Below the pieces are notes generated by a model. That model worked only from the letters and a program-made list of their open reading frames with translations, was not told where the DNA came from and did not search any database. From positions 310,001-374,000 of the forward strand of contig JAGEMR010000016.1 in NCBI GenBank assembly GCA_021030915.1: 64,000 bases of DNA, written 5' to 3'. The first letter of the stretch is position 1, and each line of letters opens with the position of its first letter. The translations under genes and the position numbers were made by a program. This document shows positions 8,770-21,200 of the stretch, one piece after another. The DNA comes from Astrothelium macrocarpum (lineage: Eukaryota; Ascomycota; Dothideomycetes; Trypetheliales; Trypetheliaceae).

Positions 8770-11700
8770 TCAAGGTGCAATTCCAACCTCGTGATCGGTG
8801 GCCGGCTTGATACCATTGACGTTTTGTACAGGATCGTCGACGGTGCTGATGCTCGCACTTGGGAGCGAGCTGCTTTGCGGGCTTTGTCCGCTACCAGTAA
8901 GTGGAGGCGGAGGCGTGGTCGCCGCTGAGATGTTTGTGCTGATTGAGGGAGGCGTAGGTATGTCCAGTTCATACGGCGGCTTGTTGCCGAATTTATACAT
9001 CTTCTGCTCGATCTTGACAATCTTGAGTTAGCTTTTGTTTATAACGTGTTGCAATGAAGTTATGTTAATAAGGGCATGCGTGCTTAGACTCGGACTCACC
9101 CCTTGTACTTGCTTGCTTGAAGCTACACGCTTCGCCTTATTTAGTTCGGGTCGAAGTATTTCCACAAATGCCAAATAGTCGGTCTTCTCAAGTGTATCAA
9201 GCATGCGTTCTGGGAGAAGGGTTAGTATAAGACTGTTCTACGGATGATCAGGCATTGTGCGTACGGATAACATAGTTTGCAAAACCGTCCTTGATCATCA
9301 TTACAAGATGACCGTCACCGCGCTCATTCTTTTCCGTTAGGATGTTCATGATTTCGCGTCGTTGCTGATTGGTACCATGGCGAAGAACAGACTCGACGAC
9401 ATTGCTGGCATATTTGTGCTTTGAAAATGCAAGTAGCTGGGCTTTGACCAACTTGTGCACCCTTTCTCGATCATCGTCGGAACCACGTTCAATGGCGTGT
9501 TGGGTGACATAGTTTCCGTACTGATCGGGGATGAGCGTTGCTTCACAGCCTGAGATTTCATTCAGGACAGATCGTTTGATGTGGGGTTCACAGTGTTCTA
9601 TCATTCGTTGGATAACTCTGCATCCATAAGCATGGATGGAAAGTTCGTGGATCTTGCCAGCGAATGCATTGACAATCGACCGCATGTATTCTGCTGGGAC
9701 TCGCTCGATCGCCTTTTGTATCACATGATTTCCATTTTGGTCTCTGACACACTCCAGAACTTTTGGCTGAAGCTCATTGACAATCGAGGCTTGTTGGTCG
9801 GTAAGTACGTACTCCAAAGCCTATTTAGGATTAGCGTGCATGTTAAAATTGTAATAGTGCCGATAATACCTTTTGCACAACTCGACAAGCGTACATTTGG
9901 GTTGATAATGCATAGACTTGGCCCTTCATTTTACTGGCCAATGTCTTCTTTTGGGTCTGGTCGCCATGCTCAAAAAACTTCTGAATAACATAGTTTCCAA
10001 AGACGTCCTGCATCAACTGTAGAGCGTTTGGTTGAATCTCTCGGAACACACGGTCCTTTTCATCACTATTAGCTGTCTCTAGCTTTGTTTGAATGAATCT
10101 GGAGCCATGCTGGTCTCCGCTGAATTCAACAATGTGATCATAAATGTCCTAAAGCGATTAGTATGTCTGACACAGCCGCAGGCACCTACAATGCATACCT
10201 TGAGCTCATAGCGCTTTGCTTTTTGATTCGTCTTGAATTCGTCAAGTAGTGCGCTGCGTACTCCGTGTCCCATATCATGATCGCGAGGAGCCTTTGGTAC
10301 TTCCATCAACGGCATCATCCCTGGTATTGAAGCCATCTGCACAAACTGTCCCATTCCATTGATCCCAGGAATTGTTTGTGGAGGTCCATAGGGAAATGAC
10401 TGTCCATAAGAAACTGGATACGGAGAGGCCATGATTTGGGAGAGATTAGGGGTAAGGTTTTGCTCTTGTTGCAAACCACGAAGCCGACTTTCCAAAAGCG
10501 CAACATGGCTCTTAGCCGTGTTTCGGTGATCTCCGTTCATCACTCCTGACGAACCGTATCCCCTTGGAGGTGTTGACTCTGCAGAATAATAGAGATGCGG
10601 GTGATGATAGTCGCCATTCATAGGAGGTGCCTGTGCTTGTCGTTCCCGAAATTGCATTCCCCGCTGATTCGCAGAGCGATTTGGAGTGAAAGAATGTGAC
10701 GAATCAAAGCCCGTTTCGTTGAAAGATGGAAGTTGCTGGGAGAAATCGGACATACTTGGATGACGCGAACCAAATTCTTGGCTTCCCTGGGAGAAATGCG
10801 CAGGTGCTCCATTGATGCTGAATGCCGGCTTTTGTAACCCAACCGATTGTTCGGGAGGTTGCAAGCTCATTCGTCTGAGGTGAGAGCTAAGATCGTTGTC
10901 CCTGGAGATTGGCCGATCGTTAAAAGCCCCTCCGTTGGTTTGGGAAGAAAGCGAGGGGACATGGCGAGGCATTGCAAACGAAGATTGAGTCTGATGACCA
11001 CGTTGTTGTGGCTCACGATATGCAGACACACCCGCCGAATCATGACCATGTCGGGATGGTGGAAGACTGGCCTCCCTGGAAGGAAAATTACTCCCTACAA
11101 AATAGTCTGGGCTATGGATGCTACTCCTTTCGTCTGGTGAGGAGGTTTGCAGCATTGAAGTATCAGCCCAAGAGCCAAGCGTTGTTTCCGCTCCTCGCAA
11201 CGACTCAGAATCTAGGTAGGAACCTGAGCCAACCTGGAATTGTCCTGGAAAAGTGCTGGCAGAACGGTTCGATTTGAAAGCGGATGAATTTGTCTCAAAA
11301 GCTGACCGATTTGGCACCTGACCCACTGCTGAAGTGGTATTTGAAGGTGCAAACACGGCAGAGTTTTGGTAAGGTTGAGAAGACGATAGGCCATTATTGC
11401 TTCGTTGTCGAACGGGTGAGACGCCCGCAGCCCTTACTTGCGAAGTTGAGCGGCTTGTTGAGTGTGTATCTCTGTTTGGCCAGGGAGTTCCCCAATCGTC
11501 GGATTCTGATGTGGAAACTAATGCACCTGAGCCCTTTTTGCCTTGCGACTCATCAGGATTAGCAGGTAGTAACGAGCTACCCTCTAAGATATATATTAGC
11601 GAATACACTTCCCTCCACGGAAATCCGTTTCTTACCCCTAGTGCGAGAACTGTCTCGCGTCGAAGAGCCAAATGCACTACTAAAGGCTCCATTGCCCCAT

Positions 11701-11919
11701 ATATTACCTCCATAGCTTGTGTTCATACCTCCGAAACCTGTCCCCAATGTGCCTCGTGAGGCTCGGCTGCTGTCTCCCATATTTCTGGTTGATGATGTTG
11801 TGAGGTCGCCAAAGCGGTTCTATAGTGACAAAAATGTTAGCGAATGATTGATGAGGATGGGAAATGCTCACATTTGGCTGCATTGGCACACCTTGACGAC
11901 CGACAAGGCCTGAAGTCAT
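8770..11919 (-). CDS. PUF3: PUF-family RNA-binding protein (Puf3-type)
   Basis: Seven exons: 11872-11919, 11636-11819, 10199-11583, 9870-10148, 9265-9820, 9100-9209 and 8770-9012, all phase-consistent, encoding about 934 residues. The first 530 residues are a Ser/Asn/Gln-rich disordered arm. The C-terminal half holds eight Pumilio repeats whose recognition residues read, in order, SR-Q (HGSRFIQ), NY-Q (FGNYVIQ), CR-Q, NH-Q, CR-Q, NY-Q, SN-E (YASNVVE) and NY-Q. By the established PUF code this predicts the 3'-UTR target UGUANAUA, that of yeast Puf3, which controls mRNAs for mitochondrial proteins. Intron 5 splits repeat 8 between NYVI and QRM. I start at the ATG at 11919; the acceptor of the last exon could also be 9 nt upstream. 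The symbol rests on the code and the N-terminal style. Confidence 0.9.
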
Positions 11920-14888
11920 CAGGAATGGTAGGAGGTGCAGTAATTCTGGGGAGGGATGGGAGCCGGTGCGGGCACTTAAATAGGAGGAACGGTCCACCGA
12001 GAGCGGGAAAGGTTGTTTGTTGAGTGCGTTAATATTGCAGTATTAAATAAGATATGTGTATCCAGCGGTTCAAGAACGCTCATGCGTCAGCCACGAGCGC
12101 TGAAGCAAACGCAACCAGCCGCGCCGCAGATCAGCAGTTGGTTTGCGCAAGATGCTTCCGTCCCAGGAGTAATGGATCCGATATAGGTACTCGACCAAAT
12201 GCTCCGCATGTACAGGACCTGATGGCCGGATGTCAAGACCTGCAAGCGTGCCGGTTGAAGGAGTGACGGTTCTGAAGGACAGGTGGGTTATCCAAGTGAA
12301 AAGGCTGTTGGAGCGGCGGGCGTAACGACGCAGATATGCTGGCAAGGGAAGAAGATAAGGCGGACTGTACAGGTGGTAAGAGGGCAGAGGGCAGCAAAGG
12401 CATCGACCAGCGTGTGCGCTGAAAGGAGGGAAACGCTGTGAGGACGCTGGAGACGATAACCGTCATCCAGGAAGCAAGGGAGACGGCGAGAGTCGCATTC
12501 CACAGGAAGCGCAGAGGGAGAGACACTAAACAGGGACAAATTGGCTCATCGAACGGCGGTCGTACGTGAGGACAGTGGAGAGCAGGCTGGGTAGAGGGGG
12601 CAGTCTGGGGAAATCTGTCAAGCCCTAGTGGCCTTCTAAGTTTCAAAAGGGACCACGCAACAGCCTTGCGTCCATCTTCGTGCCGAGCTTTAGCTGCCGC
12701 CAGCCCGCCTAGAACTAATCGCCCGCAGGGTTCGCTCACCAGCCTGAATAAAGCAAGCGGCCAACGGCCTCACCTACGTATGCAGCGCACACAGCTTGCC
12801 CGTCTCGGTGCTGCTCGTGGACTGCTGCACCGTCTCCGTCCAAGCATCGCGCTGGCGGAAGTCCACGGTTGCTATCTATGAGGCGGAGACATGCCTGTGT
12901 GCCACGGCGTCTGTTATCGGCCCATGATTCCGACTGAAGAGAGAGATTGGGCGCCACCGTCACCGACTCAGTAAGCTTCCAGGCATGTTTCAGCGATTGA
13001 GCAACGTTCGTTCTAGTCTCTCTGCCTGCCCCGATCTTCGTGCTCGTAAGCGGCTCCATTGCCCTCATCCACGATCAGCTACGCTTCTTTTTTCCGGTAA
13101 CAGATGACTCGACCCTAGGCACCCACTCACTCACTGCACGCTGCCTAGCTGCAGTCGCCATCTTTGGGTTCTGCCTGTGCCTACTGAGACGAACCTTGGG
13201 CGAGCAGTGACGTTTTCGCCGTGTTGAGAAATGAGTTCACGTAACACTTTTGACGTAAATAGGATCGGTCTCATTGGCCGAGTGGGGCCCAACGGCTTTG
13301 TGTCGTTTGTCCCGCGCGTGTTCCTTGGTTGACTTCTGAATGAGGCAGTGAATGAGCTCAAAAGAAATCCAGGGCCAGGAATTGCTTTTACATGTTGTAT
13401 CTATATCGGTCACCATCGCCTTTCTTTTCGTGCAAATCCTCCTTGAACCATCATACCATTACCTTTCACTCCATTGCCAGGTTTGCACTGCGTAAGATGG
13501 GCCAATTTTGTGCTCCGCCCGTACCGTCTAGTACAAATGGATCGTTGGATTTGATGTACTCTGTATACCGAGGCCAAAGGGTCCAACAAAAAAATAAACC
13601 CTACCACTCCTGACTTGCAGATCCGAGGCCTGGGGAGCAGAGGCTTGCAAATCGCATCCATGCGGGAATCTCAAACTCTCTGACTCTTATTGGCTAGATT
13701 AATTAGCGTTCAAGATCGGCCTTAAAGGAGCACCCCAAGGAGGATCCTTCACCTAATGCGAACGTGCGCGTATGCTACATTGGGATGGACGACCTTTTCG
13801 GCGGTAAGCAAGAAATGCATGGTCTTTGGATGGCAAATTCGGAATGATGGGGAAAAAACAATCGCTGGTAAAGACAGCACTGCGCTTTCCCGTCGTTACA
13901 AGCATAGGAAAGAGACACCTATTTGATTCATGCGCAACATTTAGACCTCTTGCTTCGAAACAACTTTTCTAAATTTTGGCAAACTACTTTGATAACGAAT
14001 CTCACGCAGATCAATTTGATTGCAGCTGGTGACGGCTGCAAACGGATTTGTCAACGTTGTGATACTCGCTTCGCATGAGATACATTATCCCATTACGCCG
14101 TAGAAAAAGTTGACCTTCTCTCCACCAATCACCAAGCGTACTACCTAGCCACAGGAAAGGCGTCTACCGATAATCCACCACAACCAGACATTTTCTACCA
14201 GCTGAACGTCTCTGTGTGCAGCATGACTTCGGCTATGTCGCCTCTGAGCACTTTGCTTTGCGCGACAGCCGCAGTATTGCTAAGGTCTATCTTCAGATTT
14301 TCTGGTCCGCACGCAATGATCACGTTGCGGGAAACGTCCTAATTTATCCGGTATCATCTCTGCCAAGCAAGGCCGTCTTCCGATACGCTTGACCTTCGAC
14401 TAGATGAGTTGCGTGTCTTTAGTTCCGTAATCGCTGTTGGACATGCTCTTGGCAATCTCCTTGATTATCCTGTTCCCTAGATTATGGCTTGCTCCCATTT
14501 ATTCTGTCACAAAGACTTCAACCAAGACCGCATTACAAGGTGCCTGCTCGATTGCGCTATGTAGTCCATGACATGCCCATTGAATGGCGTCAGAGTGCTT
14601 GATCATCCATGTAAGGATGATCCGTCGAGTGATGCATGGTGGATTCCGTTATCGCATGCAGTTTACCAGATGCAGAAACTGTGGAAGAATAGCGGAGATA
14701 CTGCCACCGCCTCCCATGAGAATAAAATCCTAATAGCTCAACTCGTGTTCCTAAATGACAGTACTGTAAAGCCCGTCGACAGTGGTCGACAATTGAAGCT
14801 CTAGATTCGATGGCACTTTAGCAAAAAGTCATCCTGTGAATCCACTACCAGCTCGAAGAAGAAATGTTAATGTGTTGTCGTATTTAGT
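11920..14888. other. Long region without a supported gene
   Basis: Nearly 3 kb upstream of the PUF gene. It contains several open frames of 70-170 codons, the longest on the minus strand at 12233-12739, but their products are Pro/Ser/Leu-rich and lack domains, and neighbouring frames are equally open. It probably carries a long promoter and 5' leader for the PUF gene and 3' sequence of the two-TM gene. Non-coding transcripts are possible but cannot be seen from sequence alone. Confidence 0.45.
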
Positions 14889-15503
14889 CTATTGCTCTTT
14901 TCCAGTGCCACTGCTTTGCGTTGCAGGAATTGATGCGATGGTAAACGGATGGGAGTCAAAAAGAGAAATACCTGGAAACCTGAGAAATAGGTGTTGCCCA
15001 AGGAATTAGGGCATCAGACATCAACACAGCTCTGACTGCTTTCGGAGGACTACCGCAGCCACGCTTTTCTCGGTAATAATATCCTTGTGCAAAGATCATA
15101 GCTATGGAGGCCACCGTAGCAACAAGAATACTGAACAAACTTCAAACGCAGGCAACCCAAGGAAACCTTCTGCCTTGCCTGGAATGCGACGGTACGAATT
15201 AATTCTTATCAAGGCCTTGAATTTCTTTAATGGTCCTAGTCTGCGGTCTTCTGGTCCTGTGATGAGCAGAGCTCGCAACTCTGCAACGCGATTGAGTATA
15301 TGGAGTCCAATGAATACAGCCTGTATACCAGCGTAAATCCAGCAAACAAACCAGCCGTAGTAAAATTGGCTACCACAGCTTACTTTGGCCTGGCTTGCTG
15401 CTTCTGCATTCTTGAACGCTACGCGACTTTCGCTTTCACAACGTGGATCAGTATTGGGTAGGCTTACATACCCAGTTAGGACGTCGCCGGTATTCGCTGA
15501 CAT
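14889..15503 (-). CDS. Two-TM membrane protein, uncharacterised
   Basis: I read three exons: 15196-15503, 14972-15130 and 14889-14910, joined by a 65-nt intron (GTACCG..TTCAG) and a 61-nt intron (GTATTT..GCAG). All phases agree, giving 162 residues. Two hydrophobic segments are visible: YYGWFVCWIYAGIQAVFIGL (about residues 48-67) and SILVATVASIAMIFAQGYYY (from about 103). Without the first splice the frame ends just before the second segment. I do not recognise the family. It is divergent from the copper transporter at 16329, with the candidate copper elements between them, so co-regulation is possible. Confidence 0.5.
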
Positions 15504-16328
15504 CGGTATTGTCGCAAATCAGTGGTTGAAAGGAGCTTGTCATTCAAGATTGAACTTTGAGGGGTGAAAGATAAGCAATGGGATGATAAATAAGCAGAAC
15601 CAAAGTCAGGCGACAAGTCTGATCAACCAAGAGAAAAAAAACCCCCTTCTGAGCAGATTCTTTCAGCGTCGCAGTTTTCCGCGGTCAGATAGATGCGTCC
15701 TAGAGGATAGTCTACCTGATTACCTACATTGATACCCATTTTACGATCATGTCCTACAGTGGAGTCGCAGGGATCAATCCGGAAGGGGATGAAGGGATAC
15801 GCTCAATCCCAAGCACAATCCTGTAAAGTATGCATTTGTTCTGTTTTTCCTATCGGAGAGCATTGTCAAATGTTCCAAGGTTGGCTGAGGCGTTATGGTT
15901 TTGAGGACAGCTGATTTGGCTGCTGCTCTCGGAAGGCGGAGTGTGGAGAATACTAAGCCAAAATGTGCTCAAATATGCTCATTCGCACAAACAGCTGAAT
16001 TTCCGAGCTGCAAATCGCCTCGATTTGAAAGCCCATCCCGATAGCGCGCCTTCTATTTACTATACGACTAATGGCTCACCACCGAGTAGGTAAGCACAAA
16101 GCTTCTCATCAGTGGGCTCGCTCCGGGCCGTGTTTCTTATTTTTATCGAAACCTTCCATTCATTAAGAGCAAAAGCGCCCAAAGGACAAAACCATTCTCA
16201 AAGAGGATTGGAACGAGCCTCTACTGTCACCTAACGTAAAACTTGACTCAGACCGCTTCCAGAATTTTTACCTGTTCAAAAATAAAGAGGAAGAACAACC
16301 TCACAATAGAGAGAAGCCTTTCACTGCT
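15504..16328. other. Shared divergent promoter of the two-TM gene and the copper transporter
   Basis: No CDS seen. It contains the tandem TGCTCA-type elements listed next, about 350 bp from the transporter ATG and 460 bp from the ATG of the two-TM gene. Confidence 0.55.
15964..15981 (+). promoter_or_regulatory. Tandem candidate copper-responsive elements (Mac1/MacA type)
   Basis: TGTGCTCA at 15964-15971 and TATGCTCA at 15974-15981 are two sites with starts 10 bp apart, one helical turn. TTTGCTCA and TGTGCTCA are the established binding motifs of the copper-sensing activators Mac1 (yeast) and MacA (Aspergillus), which switch on high-affinity Ctr transporters when copper is scarce. A Ctr gene begins 348 bp downstream. 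The motif is seen; the regulation is inferred. Confidence 0.65.
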
Positions 16329-17090
16329 ATGAGCTCAATTATGACTGGTATGGGTGGAATGAATACCATGGTTGACACTGGCAGTATGGAGATTAGTTCT
16401 TCCGTGATAGCTATGCCACAATCCATGGTCACAAGCTCAATAATATCGGCGATTTCAGCAACAACCACTGCTGCCACTGCAACATCGTCGTCGATGTCAA
16501 TGAGCAATATGGACATGAGCGATGGCATGGGCGGTACGAGCTGCAGGATCTCTGTTCGTAAATATTGCTCAAAAGCACTGAATTCCTTCCACTGACTACC
16601 TTTGTAGATGCTTTGGAACTGGTACACCGTCGATGCCTGCTTTTTGGCCCAGTCCTGGCATATTACCTCTTCTGGGATGTTCGCCGGTAGTTGCATTGGT
16701 GTTATCTGTCTCGTCATTGCGCTCGAGTTCCTCAGGCGTCTCGGCAAAGAGAATGATCTGCGACTCGTGCGTGGCTTTCAATCCCGGTATGGAGTGGTGG
16801 AATCTGCGAACCCCCCTGCGACTGGGTCTGGGGATACATCCACCAGCAACGACGGCAAACATCTGACTTCGATTCGAGCGCGAACGATCTCCGAGCATCA
16901 CAATATCAACTTCAGGCCGACTTTGCTGCAGCAGGCAGTTCGGGCATTGTTGCATACGGCACAGGTGGCAATAGCCTATTTCATCATGTTGCTTGCCATG
17001 TCCTACAACGGCTACCTCATTATCTGTATCTTCATCGGCGCTTACATCGGGTATTTCATCTTCGGCTGGGAGACTGTATCGCTTGGGTGA
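16329..17090 (+). CDS. Ctr-family high-affinity copper transporter
   Basis: Two exons, 16329-16553 and 16608-17090, separated by a 54-nt intron (unusual donor GTTCGT; CTGAC branch; TTTGTAG acceptor); 235 residues. The extracellular N-terminus is Met-rich (MTGMGGMNTM, SMSMSNMDMSDGMGG), the 'Mets' copper-binding motif. The splice joins CRIS to MLWNWYTVDACFLAQSWHI, the conserved entry to the Ctr domain. TM1 follows (SSGMFAGSCIGVICLVIALEF), then a cytosolic loop, TM2 with the MxxxM copper path (FIMLLAMSYN) and TM3 with GxxxG (GAYIGYFIFG). It imports Cu(I) at the plasma or vacuolar membrane. A GGTGAG at the stop could be a donor to a short terminal exon ending near 17160 (adding AHKR), so the C-terminus is uncertain. 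The promoter carries copper-type elements. Confidence 0.92.
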
Positions 17091-18285
17091 GATTCTCAAC
17101 TCGTATCAATTGCTCGGGGACTTACTGACCACAAGACTTAGGGGCCCACAAGAGGTGACAACATGCTGTGGCTAAAGGATTACTCGGACTTCAAAACTCC
17201 TCTTGCTCTTGATGGACAGGGTTTCTCATAGAATTGCAAGTTTCGATATTGCTATTTCAATTGAATGGCGATAACTCTGGGTTCTGTGAATGCAATTGTG
17301 ATTCGTTACGAAATGCCTACGCGGCTTCACTAAGGTATTGCTGAACGTCCTCCTGAAGGGAAGGCGGTGGTGCAATTCTGCCGTTGCCCGACTAAATCAG
17401 GAAACTTTTGCCCACACAACTCGACTGAGTACCTCCGTACCTAAGGTTTCTAGAAGATTGTAATACGCTGCGTTCTCAGATTTATACAGTGATTTTCCCA
17501 ATAGAATACGATTTTCAATAATATGCATAGAGGGAAATCATACTCGTTGAAACCTAAGCTCTGTGTGAGTGTGTGTTATGACATCATTGCCTGTCTACAA
17601 TCAGTCAAGCCTTGGGCTCCCCTAGAGATCTTGGTTCGAATTCCACCTCCATCATTTCTTAACACGTCTATGAATCTAAAGACGGAGAAGGCTTTGTAGG
17701 TGATCACGTCGCCTTTGACTGTCGAGATAGTTGCTCTTTTACTTGCGAAGGAAACGACGAAGCGACACCAGAGGTTGCATTAAGAAATGTCATCTGTGAT
17801 GGCGAGAGACATAATGCGCGCGGCACGCCTCTGGGAGGACCCTGTATCACTTTCAACAATCATTAACAGTAATGAGATTAAACAAGTCCGTGAGAAATAA
17901 CTCCCAAAATGTTTTCATCATTTAATTGTGAAGGTCTCCCTACAAGGTATGTGGCGAATTATCTATGATACGAAACCTCTGGTTTCAAAAATGAGCAAAG
18001 TTATGTGCACAGCCGAATGGATCTGTGTAGAAGTGACAATTGACGAATCCAGCCACGCTGCCAAAGTCAGCCTTGCAAGGCTGAAACGAAGGATTTATAA
18101 CCGCTTACCGCTGCTTTGTTCAACACCGAAAACCCCATAAGAACGATCTCACCGCAATTCTACACACAATGAAAATTTTGAAGATCCAAGATTATTCTCC
18201 AAAGGGGTTGATTCGGTCCTGTCCTCCACAACTCCGAGGTTGAAGCAGCGTAATTCTCGCACCGACCGAATGCTTCTGCTCTGCC
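17091..18285. other. Intergenic region, no supported gene
   Basis: About 1.2 kb between the copper transporter and the STAND gene. A B-box-like GGTTCGAATTCC lies at 17633-17644 but no tRNA cloverleaf can be folded around it. Otherwise I see only short frames. Confidence 0.45.
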
Positions 18286-21200
18286 ATGCCCGCGGCTCCT
18301 CCAAATGATCACTTCACAGTTGGCTGGATCTGCGCACTGCCGCTCGAACTCGAAGCTGCAATTGCTTCTCTTGACGAGGAATATGACGCGCTCGAGGAAA
18401 CGACTGATAATAACATATACACATTAGGACGAATCGGCCATCACAATGTGATCGTCACTCACCTACCTCCCGGGCGATATGGTACCAGTGCCGCGGCACA
18501 CTCCGCGACGCAGATGCTATTGAGATTCCCTGCGATTAAGATTGGGCTTATGGTGGGTATCGGAGGCGGTGCACCAAGTTCAGAAGCAGATATACGTCTT
18601 GGAGACGTGGTCGTCAGCCGCCCAAACAAGCAATCTCCAGGCGTGGTTCAGTATGACTTCTTCAAAAGTATGGCGAATGGTGTCGCCGAAAGAATTGGTA
18701 GCCTGGCTCCACCACCCGAGCTCTTGCTCAAAGCATCGGCATCACTCGAGGTGAGACATTCTGCAAGGAAACTAAACCTGAGAGCCTCCCTCGTTCGCCC
18801 TCCGCCTGCTGAGCTCGATCTACTTTTCGAATCGTCTTATGGTCATCGAGATGGCCCAAATTGCCATTTTTGTCAGCAGGACAAAATCGTGAAGCGGCCT
18901 CCTCGTGTTAGCAAAGAGCCAGTCGTACACTATGGCACGATAGCTTCCGCAAATCAGGTCATGAAAGATGGAGTTACAAGAGACATGATCAGTCAGAACC
19001 TCGGAGGGGTCTTGTGTTTTGAAATGGAAGCGGCGGGTCTGATGAACACTTTCCCATGTCTTGTAGTAAGGGGTATATGTGATTACTCGGATAGCCACAA
19101 AAACAAGAGCTGGCAACCATATGCTGCTGCCGTTGCCGCATCGTACGCCAAGGAGCTTCTCGAGATTATACCACAGCTAGTTCTGGGGGTACAATCGACG
19201 GCAGTAACAAAATATAGTACGACTGGTGGGAAAGCTCTGAGAGCCCTTTGGTTTCCAAAAATCAATCAACGAGCAAATGATATCGAGGATGAAGGCCCTG
19301 GTACCTGCGCTTGGCTTCTCAAGCATCGGGCGTACCAAGATTGGCTCAGCTCGGCTCGTGGACTGTTATGGATTAAAGGCAAGCCAGGGGCAGGAAAGTC
19401 CACGCTGATGCGATATGCACTAAACCAGGAGAAAAGGCGTACTTGCTCAAAGGAAATAGCAATTGTTTCATTCTTCTTCAATGCTCGCGCAGGTAGCGGG
19501 TCACTTCAAAATACGCCCTTGGGCCTTTATCGGTCCCTTTTGTATCAGCTCTGCGAACTCATACCCGATTTATTGATTGAATTCAGCAAGAAACTCAGCG
19601 CAACGCTATACTCAATTGAAACGCAAAGTTCAGATTGGAGCACCCATGAAAACGATCTTAGAGGTTTCCTGAAAGATTTCATCCCTCAAGTGTCGAGGGT
19701 GCAAGCAATCCGCATCTATATTGACGCGCTTGACGAAGCCGGAGAGAAAACTGCGAAAAGCTTGATCAGCTTTTTCGAGCGCTTACTTTTGGACGCTACC
19801 GAAGTTGAGGGATCTCTCAACATATGTTTCTCTTGTCGCCATTACCCGCTTACCACTCCTATCGGCCCTCTAGTTCTGCATGTAGAGGACGAGAATGGTC
19901 ATGATATCGAGACTTACATTGACCACCAGTTCCGGCAAAAGCCCGAGGCTTTACAATTTAAAAACGCGATTCTGGACAAGAGCAAAGGGGTTTTCCAATG
20001 GGTCGCAATAGTCGTTCCAATGATAGCCAATTTGTACGATGAGGGAGACCTGGGGCTCATGCGAAATCGACTGGACGGTATTCCAGAAGGCCTCGGACCT
20101 CTTTACCAAGAAATTATTGGCGGCCTTACAAGGAAAAACCGCCAACAGACACTGCAGCTCTTGCAATGGATTTGTCTGGCAGAAAGGCCTTTGACCATTG
20201 AAGAGCTACGATGGGCAATGATCTTGAGTCCCGAGTTCTCTCACGAGACTCTTCACCAGTGCCAAAAGGACCCGAATTTCGCTGTAACTGATGATCAAAT
20301 CATGAGAAAGGTGAAGAGTCTCTCGGGAGGTCTCGCAGAAATCACAATGCAAAAAAGGGACAGCGAGCAACAAAAACTTGTTCAGTTCATTCATCAATCG
20401 GTGGTGGATTACCTTTTGTCGTCGAAGAAAGGAGGATTTCGAAGACTTCAACCCAACTGGACGCATAGCCATGCTCACTTTCAGCTGTCACTGTCTTGTG
20501 TAAAGTATTTGACAATGCCAGAAACGTTCGATTGGATACGGAAATTTCGCGAAAAATATCAACGATGGGTGCAGATGATAGAGACCTTGCCCGAAAATAC
20601 TGCACATATGACCAAGGTGGCAGAGGGCTTTCGTAAGCTTGAAGCCCGTGAACAGAGCATGCAAACTCTCTTTCCATTCTTTTGGTATGCTATTAGAAAC
20701 TGGACATTTCATGCCAAAGCCGCTGATTCAGGATCCAATGATTGGCCCGCACTGTTACAAGCATTATACTGGGAGCACTGGCTACGCCGGCCCAGTCAAA
20801 CTGTTTCAGAGTACATTCTCTCAGTGGACGATATCCACTGTCGCAATATTTTGATGAGATTTATGAAGTTCGAACATAGATCTATTCCAAATAGCGCACC
20901 TAGAACAATATTGCATATTGCCTGCGAAAAAGGCCTCAACGGCTTGGTCAGAGCCATGCTTAGATCAGGTGTCGATTTCGACGCCGATACTCGAGACAAT
21001 GAAAATGATACACCGCTTTCTCTCGCGGCAATGCATGGCCATCTAGAGATCGTCCGTCTCCTTGTCAAGAGAGCCGACGTGTGCACCGATCTCGATAGTC
21101 GCAACGGTTTAACATTATACTGGGCCATAAAAATGAATGGTGATGAATCTTTGGAGCAATATCTCTCGGAAAGAACCAGGGCGAAACCGCAAATTCGGAA

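Noticed and set aside
12233..12739. Minus-strand open frame of 168 codons
   Set aside because: Leu/Pro/Ser-rich without a domain, and overlapping frames are also open, so it looks like chance in a C/T-rich stretch.
17633..17644. tRNA-like B box (GGTTCGAATTCC)
   Set aside because: The T-arm stem does not pair, the loop is one base too long, and no A box, anticodon arm or acceptor stem can be built at the right distance.
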